Assembly: GCF_000005505.3 (NCBI RefSeq)
Contig: NC_016133.3
Location: forward strand, 7,316,001-7,380,000
DNA from: Brachypodium distachyon
Taxonomy: Eukaryota > Streptophyta > Magnoliopsida > Poales > Poaceae
Direction: 5' to 3'
Length of the DNA stretch: 64,000 nt
The notes beneath the pieces were generated by a model. That model made no database searches, was not told the origin of the DNA, and was given only the letters and a program-made list of their open reading frames with translations. Both the position numbers and the translations under genes were made by a program. Positions 20,601 to 31,092 of the stretch are shown piece by piece; within the stretch, counting starts at the first letter, position 1; each line of letters opens with the position of its first letter.

Positions 20601-22097
20601 TTACTTGTTCCCCAGCGCTGACTTCCACGCGGCGGCGACCTCCTCCAGCGCCCGGCGCGACGAGCCCTCCGGCGTCCACGCGAGCGCCGCCGCTTGCTGA
20701 AGGTCCCCCGCCTGGCGCCGCACGTAACGCCCCTTGTCCCCTTCCATGAGCTCCTTCAGCACGGCCGCGATCTCGTCGCGCGCCACCACGCCGCCATCGG
20801 CATCGATCTGATGATCCTCTCGCACGCGCGGCCGCAGCGCCACGCCGACGCTCTGCTCCAGGATCACGGCGTTCATCCTCTGCTCCGCCGCGCGCGGCGG
20901 CAGTGCCACCATCGGCACCCCGGAGGACACGCTCTCCAGCGAAGAGTTCCAGCCGCAGTGGGACACGAAGACCGCCGTGGCCGGATGCGACAGCACGCGC
21001 ACCTGCGGCGCCCACGCCGCCACGGCCAGACCTCTGCCCTTCGTCCTCTCCAGAAACCCCTCCGGAAGCCACGCCAATGGGTCGTCGCTCCTCTCACGGC
21101 CGCTCTTCTCGTTGCCGTCAAGGGTTGGCATGCGCACGACCCAGAGGAACCTGTGGCCGCTGGCTTCCAGCCCCGCGGCGAGCTCCGCCGTCTGCTCCAC
21201 GGACAGCGAGCCGCCGCTCCCGAAGGAGACGTACACCACCGACCCCGTCGGCTGCAGATCCAGCCAGTATATTATGCAGGCGGACGACGCCGCGTCGTCG
21301 TTGGACCTCGAACGCACAAACGGCCCCACGGCGAACACCGGCGGGAACGCGCCTCGCTCTGCCGCCTGCCTCAACTCCTCCCCGGTCGCCGGCTCCATCT
21401 CATAGAAGGAGTTCACCAGGAAGCCATCGGCGGAGAGGTAACGCCGGCCCTCCTCGAGGAGCCGCGCGTAGACCGGCTCCTTGCTGCTCTGGAACGAGAC
21501 CGGAAGGTCGGCGCGGCGCAGCGCCACGCCCCCGGGAAGCTCGAGATTCTCGGGCATGTCGTGGTACTCTGCGCCAGGGGCAACGTCAACGCCGTGGTGG
21601 AGGTCCACGAGGCGGCGCATGAGGGCCAACGCGGCGAGGTTGCTGGGCACGAAGAGGAACCCCGGGACGCCAAGCTCGGCGGCGAGGGGCAGCGCCTCGG
21701 AGCAGAAGAAGTCCGGCACCAACGCCGCGATTGGGCCGTCGATGGAGCGGAGGAGGGCGCGGAGGTTGGGGACGGAGCGGCGGACGAGCTCGAAGAGCAA
21801 GATCTCGATGGGCGTGTCGTGCGGGAGGTCGTCTATTTGGACGGGCGGGAGGGCGATTGTGGGCCTTGTGGCGAGGGAGTCCGGGAGGCAGGACATGGCT
21901 TCTTCCGGGGAGGAGAGGTCGGTGGTGAAGGTGACGAGGGTGGGCGCGAAGCCGTGCTGCTCGGCGAGACGCCGCGCCAGCTCGGCCATCGGGATGAGGT
22001 GGCCGGCGCCGGGGCTTGCGACCAAGACGACGTGCGGCCGAGGCCGCGGCGGCGACGCACGCGCTGGCGCGGCGCCTGTGCTGGTCAACGACTCCAT
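20601..22097 (-). CDS. UDP-glycosyltransferase, UGT72-like (hydroquinone/monolignol type)
   Basis: A single-exon 498-residue family-1 glycosyltransferase. It probably transfers glucose from UDP-glucose to a phenolic hydroxyl in the cytosol. Near the N-terminus PGAGHLIPM carries the catalytic His33. The UDP-sugar-binding PSPG box spans residues 362-406 (WAPQVRVLSH ... HCGWNSSLES ... AAEQ). The overall pattern, with SLPEGFLERTKGRGL-like and VVYVSFGSGGSLS motifs, resembles the UGT72 group (arbutin synthase, monolignol glucosyltransferases); the acceptor cannot be told. The PSPG box is one residue longer than the usual 44 and reads ALPPRAAEQ where relatives have AWPLYAEQ. Length and frame are intact. 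The start is the first ATG and precedes a typical extended N-terminus. Confidence 0.92.
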   Translation of the reverse strand: MESLTSTGAAPARASPPRPRPHVVLVASPGAGHLIPMAELARRLAEQHGFAPTLVTFTTDLSSPEEAMSCLPDSLATRPTIALPPVQIDDLPHDTPIEILLFELVRRSVPNLRALLRSIDGPIAALVPDFFCSEALPLAAELGVPGFLFVPSNLAALALMRRLVDLHHGVDVAPGAEYHDMPENLELPGGVALRRADLPVSFQSSKEPVYARLLEEGRRYLSADGFLVNSFYEMEPATGEELRQAAERGAFPPVFAVGPFVRSRSNDDAASSACIIYWLDLQPTGSVVYVSFGSGGSLSVEQTAELAAGLEASGHRFLWVVRMPTLDGNEKSGRERSDDPLAWLPEGFLERTKGRGLAVAAWAPQVRVLSHPATAVFVSHCGWNSSLESVSSGVPMVALPPRAAEQRMNAVILEQSVGVALRPRVREDHQIDADGGVVARDEIAAVLKELMEGDKGRYVRRQAGDLQQAAALAWTPEGSSRRALEEVAAAWKSALGNK

Positions 22098-22137
22098 AGG
22101 ACGGGTTCTGGAGAGCGGCTGGCAGAGTGGCCGCTGG

Positions 22138-22142
22138 TTATA
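22138..22142 (-). promoter_or_regulatory. Possible TATA box of the UGT gene
   Basis: Minus-strand AGTATAACC about 40 bp before the ATG. It is plausible but close to the start codon, giving a very short leader. Confidence 0.3.
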
Positions 22143-22496
22143 CTGGTCGCCAAACTGGCACTGGGTTCAAAGTCCAAGACGATGAGCTTGCAATTAATAG
22201 GCAAAAAAAGGATACGCACGTTTTTTTTTTTTGAGAGAGAGAGGATAAGAAAAAAATGGATACGCACGTAGGTTGTGTGCTTTTTTTTCTTTTTCGAGGG
22301 AGTCGCACGTAGGTTGTGTGGGTATGTATGGAAAATGTTTGGATGGGCCACTGCGCAATATTCCACCATGGAAAGTGTTTGGGTATTTGGTTGGCCCATA
22401 ATCTTGTAGTATGCAATTTGACCTTATTACTGGGCCTATTGATGGGACATTTGGACCAGAAGGGAAGTGTTCAAAATGGCACAGGTCCCTAAAAAA

Positions 22497-22680
22497 AAGG
22501 TTTTGCTATAGAGGAGTCGACTGATTTTTAGTTAGAAATAAGTTGACGTCCAAATTTAATCCAACTCCCTTGAAGTTGAGAAAATAAGTATTATCTCCAT
22601 CTTAATCCAACGGTTCTAATGCGTCGACTCAGATTTAAGGCACTTTTCTAAAAAATCAATCGATTGAGAAATAGTAACAC
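22497..22680. mobile_element. MITE-like palindromic segment
   Basis: GCTATAGAGGAGTCGACTGATTTTTAG at the left pairs imperfectly with the inverted right end (ACTATTTCTCAATCGATTGATTTTTTAG). The body is AT-rich and non-coding. The family is not identified. Confidence 0.4.
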
Positions 22681-24700
22681 CCAAAAAAAACTTTCCTGTT
22701 TCTCTCTCATCTTTTTATTTCTACCGTCCCCCCTCTGTCTCTCTCTCCCTCACTACAGCACACTTGCGGCGGCACGCGTCCGGTGGCTGGTGGCAATGAG
22801 ACCATCTTTTGGCACCACTGAACCCTGGCATGTCTAGCTCAAGTGTTGGAAGGTGTCGGCAGCCCTTGAGCGCGCCAGACGGGGCTAGGCAGCGGCCGGT
22901 GAGGGCGTGCCGGACTGTTCTAGCTTGTCCAGATCAAACTTGTCCCACCCCATGCAACTCCAACTCTGCTTTTCTTGTTTTTTGATTGTGTAATTAAGCT
23001 ATGTTGTTACAAAATAAACTGCCACAACAAAGGATTTTTACAAAAAAACATGCGAAAAGTGGAAAACCTTATACTGGCAGTACTACTTAGCCTCTGTCTG
23101 TTCAGTCCACGGTTCATGCACACAAGTTCGAGTTCGTTAATCCATGTTTATTTTGATGCCGAGTTTTTTCTTTTGGTATCGTGGCTTGGCTCCACTCAAA
23201 CCGGATAAACACGGTTAAGGTGGTTTTATGTGCATGACAAATTTCATGAAGTTGTGCTCTTTTTATTAAGAAACTAAAATTTTGTAGTTTCTTGTTACAA
23301 GATTCGTTAAAAGCACATGTTTTTATGTGTGTGTAGTTTAATCTAATGGTTGATATAAAATACATTGTTGTTGTTGAGCGTTTTATTTTTGTGTGCGCAA
23401 TTTACTCTAATGGTTGATATAAAATACATTGTTGTTGTTGAGCGATTGGACTCTAGAACTAGGTTGCAGAAGAAATACACTTGACATCTCTCTTTTTTTT
23501 TGAGAAACAGGACTACACTCTAGGTGACCTAGTTAACCAAACCTTGTACTCAGGTCGTGACGCTATTAATCAAGTGAAAGGTGCCAGCCCCATTTCATGA
23601 ACTTCTTGATTTTGCATTTGCACAGCACCTTCATCAGGACTAGCTACATCCATGAAAACTTTATGTATGGGCGTTTCATCGTACAAGAATGCGCGTGTTT
23701 TTTTAAGATCGGCATTTTGACACAGTTTAGATGGGAATATTACTTGGCCATCTTTGGAGGTGCAACTTCCCTTCATGATTCTTTGATGACTTGTCCCGCA
23801 CTTCAGCCTCAAGAATCCTCCTCAATGGAGTGCTTGGTCGGTTGGCATGGTCGAGGCCTTCGCCAACGAGATCTATTCTCACATCTTTCGTTTGTCCTTG
23901 ATGTGGACCCTTTGCAATAGATTTTGGACACGGTCATCACCTAGCATGGCCATATTCACCGACTAAGCGGTCGCGAGGCATGCGTCCACACCTCTCTCTG
24001 TGCGTGTAACGTAGCTATCTTTGTGGCAGCTATAAAGGAAGATATTGCCCGCTTGGCATCAATAATGTGATAACTGCGCGATCCTCTCTCACACTTATGT
24101 GTCACTATATCGGTTACTACGTGGTAACCATTTAGTACTAAGACGATAACCGCGCTCACTAATTATATGGCAATCAACATAGTATAACTTGGAAAGTAGG
24201 GGTAACGGAACATAATCTGTAAAGCATACCCAACACACATGTGAGATTTAGTTTTGCAGAGCTCGCTCATCAAGGCAAACTCAATAGTAAATTTGGATCT
24301 CAAATTGAGTTACGGTTTGAGAGTAAAACATTTTGCAAATCTTAAAACTGAGAAAATATATGCTTACACGTATATTCTACACTGGATGCATCTATGTCAT
24401 TTGTACTGAACCAGTTTACATACACCCACGTAAATGCTTGAGGCATCGCTTTAATGAACAGTAAAACTTTCTAGTATCTTAACCATTGACGAGGAAATCA
24501 AATGCGACGGCAGCACATGGCACATGAAGCCTAGTTTGCACGATTGCTTGATAAGTTTTACCCAGGATAAAAAGACAAGAGGGATAAATACTTTGTAAAA
24601 TTGTTGTACGTATTTTATTTTTAAGGGTGGCTGGTATTGGAGTTAAAAAGAGGAGATAATAAGAGTCTAAAAAGAAAGAAGATAAAGACTGAGAAAAAAA
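22681..24700. other. Intergenic DNA between UGT and PEX7
   Basis: CT-rich tract near 22690-22760, then AT-rich DNA. The only structured part is the 64-bp tandem duplication at 23317-23444. A minus-strand 80-codon frame at 23570-23812 and a plus-strand frame over the same bases have no recognisable motif. The 100 bp before PEX7 are purine-rich with no clear TATA box. Confidence 0.5.
23317..23444. repeat. Tandem duplication, 64-bp unit
   Basis: Two adjacent copies ending in TAATGGTTGATATAAAATAC and ATTGTTGTTGTTGAGCG, with exact spacing of 64 bases and only a few differences near their starts. Confidence 0.85.
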
Positions 24701-24780
24701 AGTAGCAGGTGAAAACCCCGAAAAAACGTCTCCCCAAAGTCTCCCACGCATCCTCGCCCCGGATCCACATCGCCGCCGCG

Positions 24781-25743
24781 ATGCCGGCGTTCAAGGCCCC
24801 GGCGCCGGGCTTCTCCGTCCGCTTCAGCCCGTTCCACGAGAACCGCCTCCTCGCTGCCACCTCGCAGCACTTCGGTCTCGTCGGCAACGGCCACCTTCTC
24901 GTCCTCGACCTCTCCGCCGCCGGGCCCGGCGGCCCCGGCCTCGCGCCGCTCTTCTCCTTCCCCACCTCTGACGCGCTCTTTGACTGCGCCTGGTCCGAGT
25001 CCCACGACTCCCTCTGCGCCGCCGCCTCCGGTGACGGCTCCGTCCGCCTCTTCGACGTCACGCTGCCGCCCGAGCAGAACCCCGTCCGCCTCCTCCGGGA
25101 GCACGCGCGGGAGGTCCACGGAATCGACTGGAACCCCGTCCGCCGCGACGCTTTCCTCTCCGCCTCCTGGGACGACACTCTCAAGCTCTGGTCCCCCGAC
25201 CGCCCAGCCTCCGTCCGCACCTTCCGCGGCCACGAGTACTGCGTCTATGCCGCCGCGTGGTCGGCGCGACACCCTGATGTCTTCGCGTCCGCGTCCGGCG
25301 ACCGCACAGCCCGTGTGTGGGACGTGCGCGAGCCGGCGCCCACGCTCGTCATCCCTGCTCATGACCACGAGGTGCTCTCCCTCGATTGGGACAAGTACGA
25401 CCCCTCCATTCTGGCCACTGGCTCTGTTGACAAGTCAATCCGCGTCTGGGACGTCCGCTCGCCGCGGGCTCCCCTTGCCCAGCTCGCCGGCCATGGCTAC
25501 GCCGTCAAGCGCGTCAAGTTCTCGCCGCACCACCAGGGCATGATTATGTCCTGCTCCTACGACATGACAGTGTGCATGTGGGATTACCGCAAAGAGGATG
25601 CACTGCTTGCAAGGTATGGTCACCACACCGAGTTTGTAGCTGGGATAGACATGAGCGTGCTCACCGATGGCCTGCTCGCGAGCACAGGGTGGGATGAGAT
25701 GATTTATGTCTGGCCGTTTGGGAGTGATCCCAGAGCAGTGTAA
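24781..25743 (+). CDS. PEX7: Peroxin 7, PTS2 import receptor (WD40)
   Basis: An intronless gene for a 320-residue WD40 protein. PEX7 binds the N-terminal PTS2 nonapeptide of enzymes such as thiolase in the cytosol and, with PEX5, delivers them into the peroxisome. The start MPAFKAPAPGFSVRFSPF is the conserved PEX7 N-terminus. The propeller blades end in LFDV, LWSP, VWDV, VWDV, MWDY and VWPF, with GH and D pairs such as GHEYCVYAAAW and HDHEVLSLDWDKYDPSILATGSVDKSIRVWD. An in-frame ATG at 24709 would add 24 residues unlike any PEX7, so 24781 was chosen. The length matches plant orthologues (about 317). The open frame is undamaged and extremely GC-rich in its first half, usual for grass genes. 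Confidence 0.96.
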   Translation: MPAFKAPAPGFSVRFSPFHENRLLAATSQHFGLVGNGHLLVLDLSAAGPGGPGLAPLFSFPTSDALFDCAWSESHDSLCAAASGDGSVRLFDVTLPPEQNPVRLLREHAREVHGIDWNPVRRDAFLSASWDDTLKLWSPDRPASVRTFRGHEYCVYAAAWSARHPDVFASASGDRTARVWDVREPAPTLVIPAHDHEVLSLDWDKYDPSILATGSVDKSIRVWDVRSPRAPLAQLAGHGYAVKRVKFSPHHQGMIMSCSYDMTVCMWDYRKEDALLARYGHHTEFVAGIDMSVLTDGLLASTGWDEMIYVWPFGSDPRAV

Positions 25744-25933
25744 CAAAACGCATTTGGTATGTCAAGTGAGTTGTACCATGTCTGTTGAGCTTTACATTGA
25801 TTATACTAATACATGGGGGTTAACACCTTATGAGTTGAAGTTGGAATAATGATATCATTGTTGTCTAGATCACAAACTGGTTAGGTTATTTCTCTGTTGA
25901 ATTGAACTGTCCTATACATTGCTGCTTACTAAT

Positions 25934-26019
25934 TATTCCCTCCGATCCTAAATTCTTGTCGTGGTTTTAGTACAAATTTGAACTAAAACCACCACAACAA
26001 TTTAGGATCGGAGGGAGTA
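25934..26019. mobile_element. Stowaway MITE (86 bp)
   Basis: TATTCCCTCCGATCCTAAATT ... AATTTAGGATCGGAGGGAGTA with inner CTTGTCGTGGTTTTAGT pairing, about 190 bp after the PEX7 stop. Confidence 0.9.
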
Positions 26020-26158
26020 CTATGCTAGTATGTCTACAATTTAGATGTTGATGTTGGGACGAATGCGTGTGAACTGTGCTTCTGGTTGTGGATACTGATA
26101 GGGGCTGCTCTGTACTGTCATCTAAATGACTTGAACATTCAGATGAACGTACGTCAGA

Positions 26159-26480
26159 TGGGGTGGCAATATTGTTGTGATCATATTTAGATGATATCAT
26201 TGGTTTGTGATTTGTGTGCTGTTAAGTAGGGTGCTAGGATGTCCAGGGATTGTTAATTAAGCTTCACGATCAGGTTACATTCCAATAAACTCGTTCCAGC
26301 TCAACTTCGAACCTGTTAAATGGGAGGGCAATACTGTTTTGTTCACATTTAGATGATGTGCCTGGAATGTGATTCGTGTGCTGTTAAGTAGGGTGTTAGG
26401 ATGTCCAGGTGTTGTTAATTAAGCTGCACGATCAGGTTCCATTCCAATAAACCTATTCTAAGCTTAAACCAGCCAAATAG
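26159..26480. repeat. Tandem duplication, 162-bp unit
   Basis: Two adjacent copies (26159-26320, 26321-26480) share GTGTGCTGTTAAGTAGGGTG, AGGATGTCCAGG, TGTTAATTAAGC, CACGATCAGGTT and CATTCCAATAAAC at a constant distance of 162 bases. It is non-coding, downstream of PEX7. Confidence 0.85.
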
Positions 26481-28094
26481 CTACTTCTATTTTGAAAACC
26501 TAGATGATTCTGATGTGTTCCTCTGTATATTACTTCATTGCCTGTTTGACATAAACTTACTTTACAAATGATTACTTTTCCGCATATATGAAGGTCGGAA
26601 CATTATATTACATGTAGTGATAATTGCATTGTAGAACGCCTATAATGACTAATGAGATACGAGAGAAGCATACTAAATATAGATCCTACAATGCAAGAAT
26701 GTTATTGATACGGATATTTATGGTAGCTAAAATTAATCGTGACTTTCTGCACAGTATGATAAGAACAGAAGCTATTATCTTTATTCCTGATTTGAAGTTG
26801 TGTTATTTCAGGCTTTGCTCAGTAGTTTCATAAATTTAATTGATATTGTGTTTACTTATCAATATTATGTTTGGAAAGTACACAATAATCACGGAAATGG
26901 TTCAATTTAGACAATTTGACTTTGTTGTGTTGTGAAGTTTTAATGTTTTGGGCGCTTTATCGCTAAATTTGGCATTCATGTAGGTGTCTGAACTTTGAGT
27001 TACCTAGCATGTTGTTATTAGTTAATTTACTTTTTAACATTATCAGATATTTGTGTTTATAATGATACCATGGTCAATCTTATGTCGGTTTCATCTAATT
27101 ATGCAATATTGCCATATCCGATTTTCCACATTGTCTCAAGTTGATTTTCCTCGAACAAAGTAATCCTAAATGCGTTATTTTTGTCGTGATGGAGTATGTC
27201 CTGCAACAGAAATTGCTAGGTTGAGCAACAAAATTCCTGGCAAGTTGACATGCAATAATAACCGATTGCTAACCGAAACACTGTTGTAGAATCTCTTCAT
27301 CTGCAGGTTTCTGACGTCAGAGATGACCTTATTCATATGTGGTGGGTTATTGTTTTTAACCTAGAAAAGTACATCGTTTGCGTGCTATTTTTTGTTTTAG
27401 GCTAATTCCAAAAGAGGTATCATATGCATGTAGAATTGTTGTGATTAATTTGGTTTGGTTCATCATCAGTCTATGTCTTTCCATGCTGCGCTATGCCTAT
27501 CGTTGAACCTGCTGCATGTTCTGTTTCCTCCTTTTGTGGTGACAGCAATTATGGTCACACTATTTTGCCGATAACAATGGTAAATTTTCTTAGCTGTCAC
27601 TGGCAAAAATAGTTAGTATTTGCTCCAGTCGCAATGTGTGAGAAGAAAAATTACTTTCACCATTGGTTGAGGTAGCTGCTGAATCCATAACATGCCGTCT
27701 TTTTTTTTGTGCAAACATAACATGCCGTCTAGCTAGTTGTTTCCGTTGCTACGTCGTGGAAGTGAATCCCAGGCTCCCAGCTCCACTCCTCCATCTCTAA
27801 ACATCAAACTCAACCAAAATCATCACCAAATACTCGACCGCGTCGGATCAGAACTCGTCGGTCTTGTTCTTACTCGAACCCCTGCATTGCCCCTCTCTTT
27901 CTCGTATTTTCATATGTTGGTCACCAGGACTAATGTCCTCCCTGCGTTATTGTGTTCGTGAGGTGGCCGAGCCGCCGAGGCCCAGCCAGGCCGTCCCCAG
28001 AGCAGGCGCAAAAAGGCGTAAAGTTTTTATGCACGTGTGTAAAAAGAACAAAGGAGAGCTTGACTTTGTGGCAGCAACAAAAATGAAAAGATAA
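26481..28094. other. AT-rich intergenic DNA
   Basis: No gene found. Short frames such as 27737-27961 have no motif. Contains a 13-base repeat ACATGCCGTCT (27691 and 27720). Confidence 0.5.
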
Positions 28095-28168
28095 TGGCTT
28101 CGCCCGGGTTCGAACCGGAGACCTTCAGTGTGTTAGACTGACGTGATAACCAACTACACCACGAAACC
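28095..28168 (-). tRNA. tRNA-Val (anticodon AAC)
   Basis: The minus strand folds as a complete cloverleaf. The acceptor stem is GGTTTCG/CGAAGCC, the D arm GTGTAGTTGGTTATCAC, and the anticodon stem TCAGT/ACTGA encloses the loop CTAACAC with anticodon AAC. The T arm is TCCGG-TTCGAAC-CCGGG and the discriminator A is at 28095. Both internal Pol III boxes are canonical (TGGTGTAGTTGG and GGTTCGAAC). A TTTT terminator follows on the minus strand at about 28089-28086. No intron. AAC is the main valine isoacceptor in plants. It looks functional. Confidence 0.96.
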
Positions 28169-28844
28169 AATTTACAGTCGACTTGTTTACATCCTAATTA
28201 GATTATAGCAAACCAAAGACCTAAAAGAAGACAACCCAAAGCCCCAAACGGCCAAACCAAAACGAATTGGCAAGAATTATTGTCCCTTCGGGAGTTCGGG
28301 ACGTCCGATAAAAAGAAGAAAAGAATTGTTGCCGTTCAAAAATCAGAAGTTCACGCGTACATCTAGTACAGCAAAGAACAATTTCCTCTCCCCCCATCGC
28401 CGGGCCAAACCACACGGTGCCACCCCAACTATCTACCCCCACCGTCTCTGTCACACACGTGTACACCCACATTTTCTTAATCTCTTGCATGCTGCGATTA
28501 GCATTGGCCCTCTTCTTTTCTCTCTGCGCTTCCTCCTCCCTTCTGGCCCTCTCTCTCTTCGTGTCTCCCTCTCTCACCTCTGCTCACCCCCAACTCTCTG
28601 CACTGGCTGCGTCTCGGCTGAAGTAGCCCGTGGCCTCGTCACACCGGCCCTGTCTCGGCCTCCTCCGGCGCCGCCCATGGGCTCAGCCACGGCTGCCCCC
28701 ATGGCAGGGGAGAGGCCGGGGGTGCACTGGCAGGTGAGTGGAGGTGCCTACACAGGGGAAGAGGAATGGAGGGGCTAGGGACGGCACGAACTGCTGCTCT
28801 CCAATCTCTGCGACCCTCTTTGATTTTATTTTGGACAGAGGTAC
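28169..28844. other. Intergenic, GC-rich patch with exon-like start
   Basis: A CT-rich leader precedes an ATG at 28677 (MGSATAAPMAGERPGVHWQ) ending at a good donor CAG|GTGAGT near 28733. This resembles a first coding exon, but no following exon is recognisable. It may be a captured fragment. No other feature. Confidence 0.25.
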
Positions 28845-29385
28845 ATGAGGTACTTTGATTTTTGATCTCGCGGTTTCTCTTTGAACTGAGAGTACACATG
28901 TTCATCAATGAGGTACTTTGAGCACTTTGATCGATGATGTACTGTGATTGCCGAGGTACTTAGGAAGATATTGTGATTGCCGATGTACTTAGTAAGGTAA
29001 TGTGATTGTTTGTAATGTATTTGTAATTGATGACATACTTGTTAATTGTTTGTTGTAGCATCTTGTGCATACTGACAAGGTACTAAAAATTGATGAGGTA
29101 TGTTGAAAAGGTACTTTGTACTTTTGCTTGTAATCGTAGTGTAGATGAGTATTGACGGCGTACTTAAATTGATGAGATACATAGAATTGACGATATGTTG
29201 ACATGTACTGTAATGTACTTGACATGTACCCTTATGTACTTGCTATGTACTACGATGTACTCATTTCATAAGTTCATGTACACGAGGTATTTATAAAAAC
29301 TAATAATGTACGGTCCATATATCATAATGTATTAAATATGTACTTCAAAACATGTCATGTACCGTAATGTACTTAAAAGTGAGGA
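28845..29385. repeat. Degenerate GTACTT/ATGTACT motif array
   Basis: Over about 540 bp the words GTACTT, GTACTG, TGTACT and GAGGTAC recur every 10-40 bases in diverged context (GATGAGGTACTTTG-like units early, ATGTACTTGACATGTAC-like units late). No fixed period and no coding frame. Confidence 0.7.
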
Positions 29386-30074
29386 GAGAGAAAGAAAGAA
29401 AGATAAAGAAAGAGAAAAGAAAACGTTGTCAGGTCGTAATAGGGTTAATCCTCTGCTCTAGTTGAAAGTGTCATAAATTAACTAAGATAGAGAAAATGGA
29501 GAAAGCCAAACATGTGGCTACTAAGTGGGTGCAAATACTTGAAGGTGGCACATACACCATGTTACATAGCTGGAAAGGCACACGGAGGGTTTGGGAACTG
29601 TGGTCTCACTTTCTCCTCTCTCTGCTGTAGCAAGGGGAAGGGGACGAACGGTGATGAATCCACCAAAGCGTGAAACAAAGTGCAAAATATGTCACCAATA
29701 TTCATTGAAAGAATCGGATACTCACCCTTTGTTGCCTAAATGCTCGAGATTTTGCAAAGACGAGGTATATAAAAAGTATGTCCTTAGCCACTTGAGTATC
29801 AACAGCTTTGTGTGTACTTCATATTCCTTCATTTCATTCTCAGTAAAATAGCCGCTGATCTACTGATAATCAAGCTAGCAAGCATATTCCTTGCCTCTGC
29901 GTATTTCATATGAGATAATTATAGAAGTGCGCTATCTGATATATTGGAGAAATGCAAAAGTTTGAAAATGCCTTGGCCCTTGGCTGTCAAAAATGTGCTA
30001 TAAAACTGATAAGGGATACGGTACGTAGTCTACTTGTGGCCTAGTGGGATCATCCTTAGGAGAATAATATTAAT
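29386..30074. other. Intergenic DNA with short unknown frames
   Basis: Contains a frame with MNPPKRETKCKICHQYSL and later Cys residues (from 29654), vaguely zinc-binding in look, but short and without a recognisable family. Nothing else. Confidence 0.3.
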
Positions 30075-30191
30075 TACTCCCTCCGTTTCATAATTTTTGT
30101 CGAAATATTACATGTATCTAGACACTTTTTAAAAATAGATACATTTATTTTTTGGCAAATTTGAAACAAGAATTATGAAACGGAAGGAGTA
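30075..30191. mobile_element. Stowaway MITE (117 bp)
   Basis: TACTCCCTCCGTTTCATAAT ... ATTATGAAACGGAAGGAGTA, TA-flanked, with inner ATGTATCTA/TAGATACAT stem. Confidence 0.9.
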
Positions 30192-30429
30192 TTTTTTTTC
30201 TAGGCAATAGCTCACTTTGGAGGAGAAATTCTATCTATGCCACTGTAACCGCAACTTTCAGATTTGAAAGTATTTTTGTACAGAATGCATAGCTTCCCGT
30301 CCCCTTTCTTCTCTCTCACTCCATCTTTTGCTTGCCACGAAATTCTCTGATGATTGCTCCACATCACCTCTAGGCACATACCTCAGACCATCCTTTTTTT
30401 TTCTAAAATTAATACATATCAAGCATCTC

Positions 30430-30790
30430 TAAATTAAGATTTCACTTTAGTTTCATTTGCATTTAATTATGGTTTCAGTAAAGTTTCACAACAAAAATAT
30501 TTTATTAAGATTTCATTATGATTTTACCAAGGTTCCACAAAAGATAAAATTTATTGTTGCTTCATCAAGATTGAAGTCTGCTTTCATCACAAAAGAAATA
30601 TTTTCATTATGGTTTCACTCGGGCCTCGTGGAAAAGTTTTATACTGATTTCATTTAGGTTTTGTAAAAAAAAAAATCAATGGTATCACACGTTGGATGAA
30701 ATATGAGTGTAACCTTAGTAGGTATGAAACTGTTGTGAAATATAAATAAAACTAGGGTGAAACAAAAAATGAAATTCCGGTAAAACATAG
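30430..30790. repeat. Degenerate TTTCA(C/T) motif array
   Basis: The words GGTTTCA, AGTTTCAC, GATTTCAT and, towards the right, their complements GTGAAAC / ATGAAA recur about every 15-25 bases. The layout resembles the GTACTT array upstream. It is non-coding. Confidence 0.55.
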
Positions 30791-31092
30791 TAGATCACTA
30801 AAAAATGTATTAGATGGAACCGACATGTTTTTTGACTTGCTTTTACATACAGTTTTATACTACTCCAAGGGGGTGGGGGACCTCTTAGGTGATTTGTTTT
30901 CCATAATCTAACCCATGACAGCGGCGAGAGCAAACATGGTAAAGAGAAGTATAATATTCTTCACCGGTTGATGAGCAACTTTCTCTTGGAAAATGAGAGG
31001 GGAGGAAAGCGAAGTGCAGAGCTAAGCGTGCATGCTTCTTAAAATTGACAACTGTAGAACTCTAAATTGGCTTTCTCCTTTCTACTACAATA

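Noticed and set aside
20694..22271. Plus-strand 525-codon open frame
   Set aside because: It is the antisense of the GC-rich UGT gene; its Arg/Gly/Ala-rich translation has no motif and the opposite strand has a complete enzyme signature.
24709..24780. Upstream in-frame ATG extending PEX7 by 24 residues
   Set aside because: The extension is basic and unlike any PEX7; the conserved N-terminus MPAFKAP begins at 24781.
28845..29385. CRISPR-like or microsatellite interpretation of the GTACTT array
   Set aside because: The genome is a plant, the spacing is irregular and the units are diverged; neither a CRISPR array nor a simple repeat fits.
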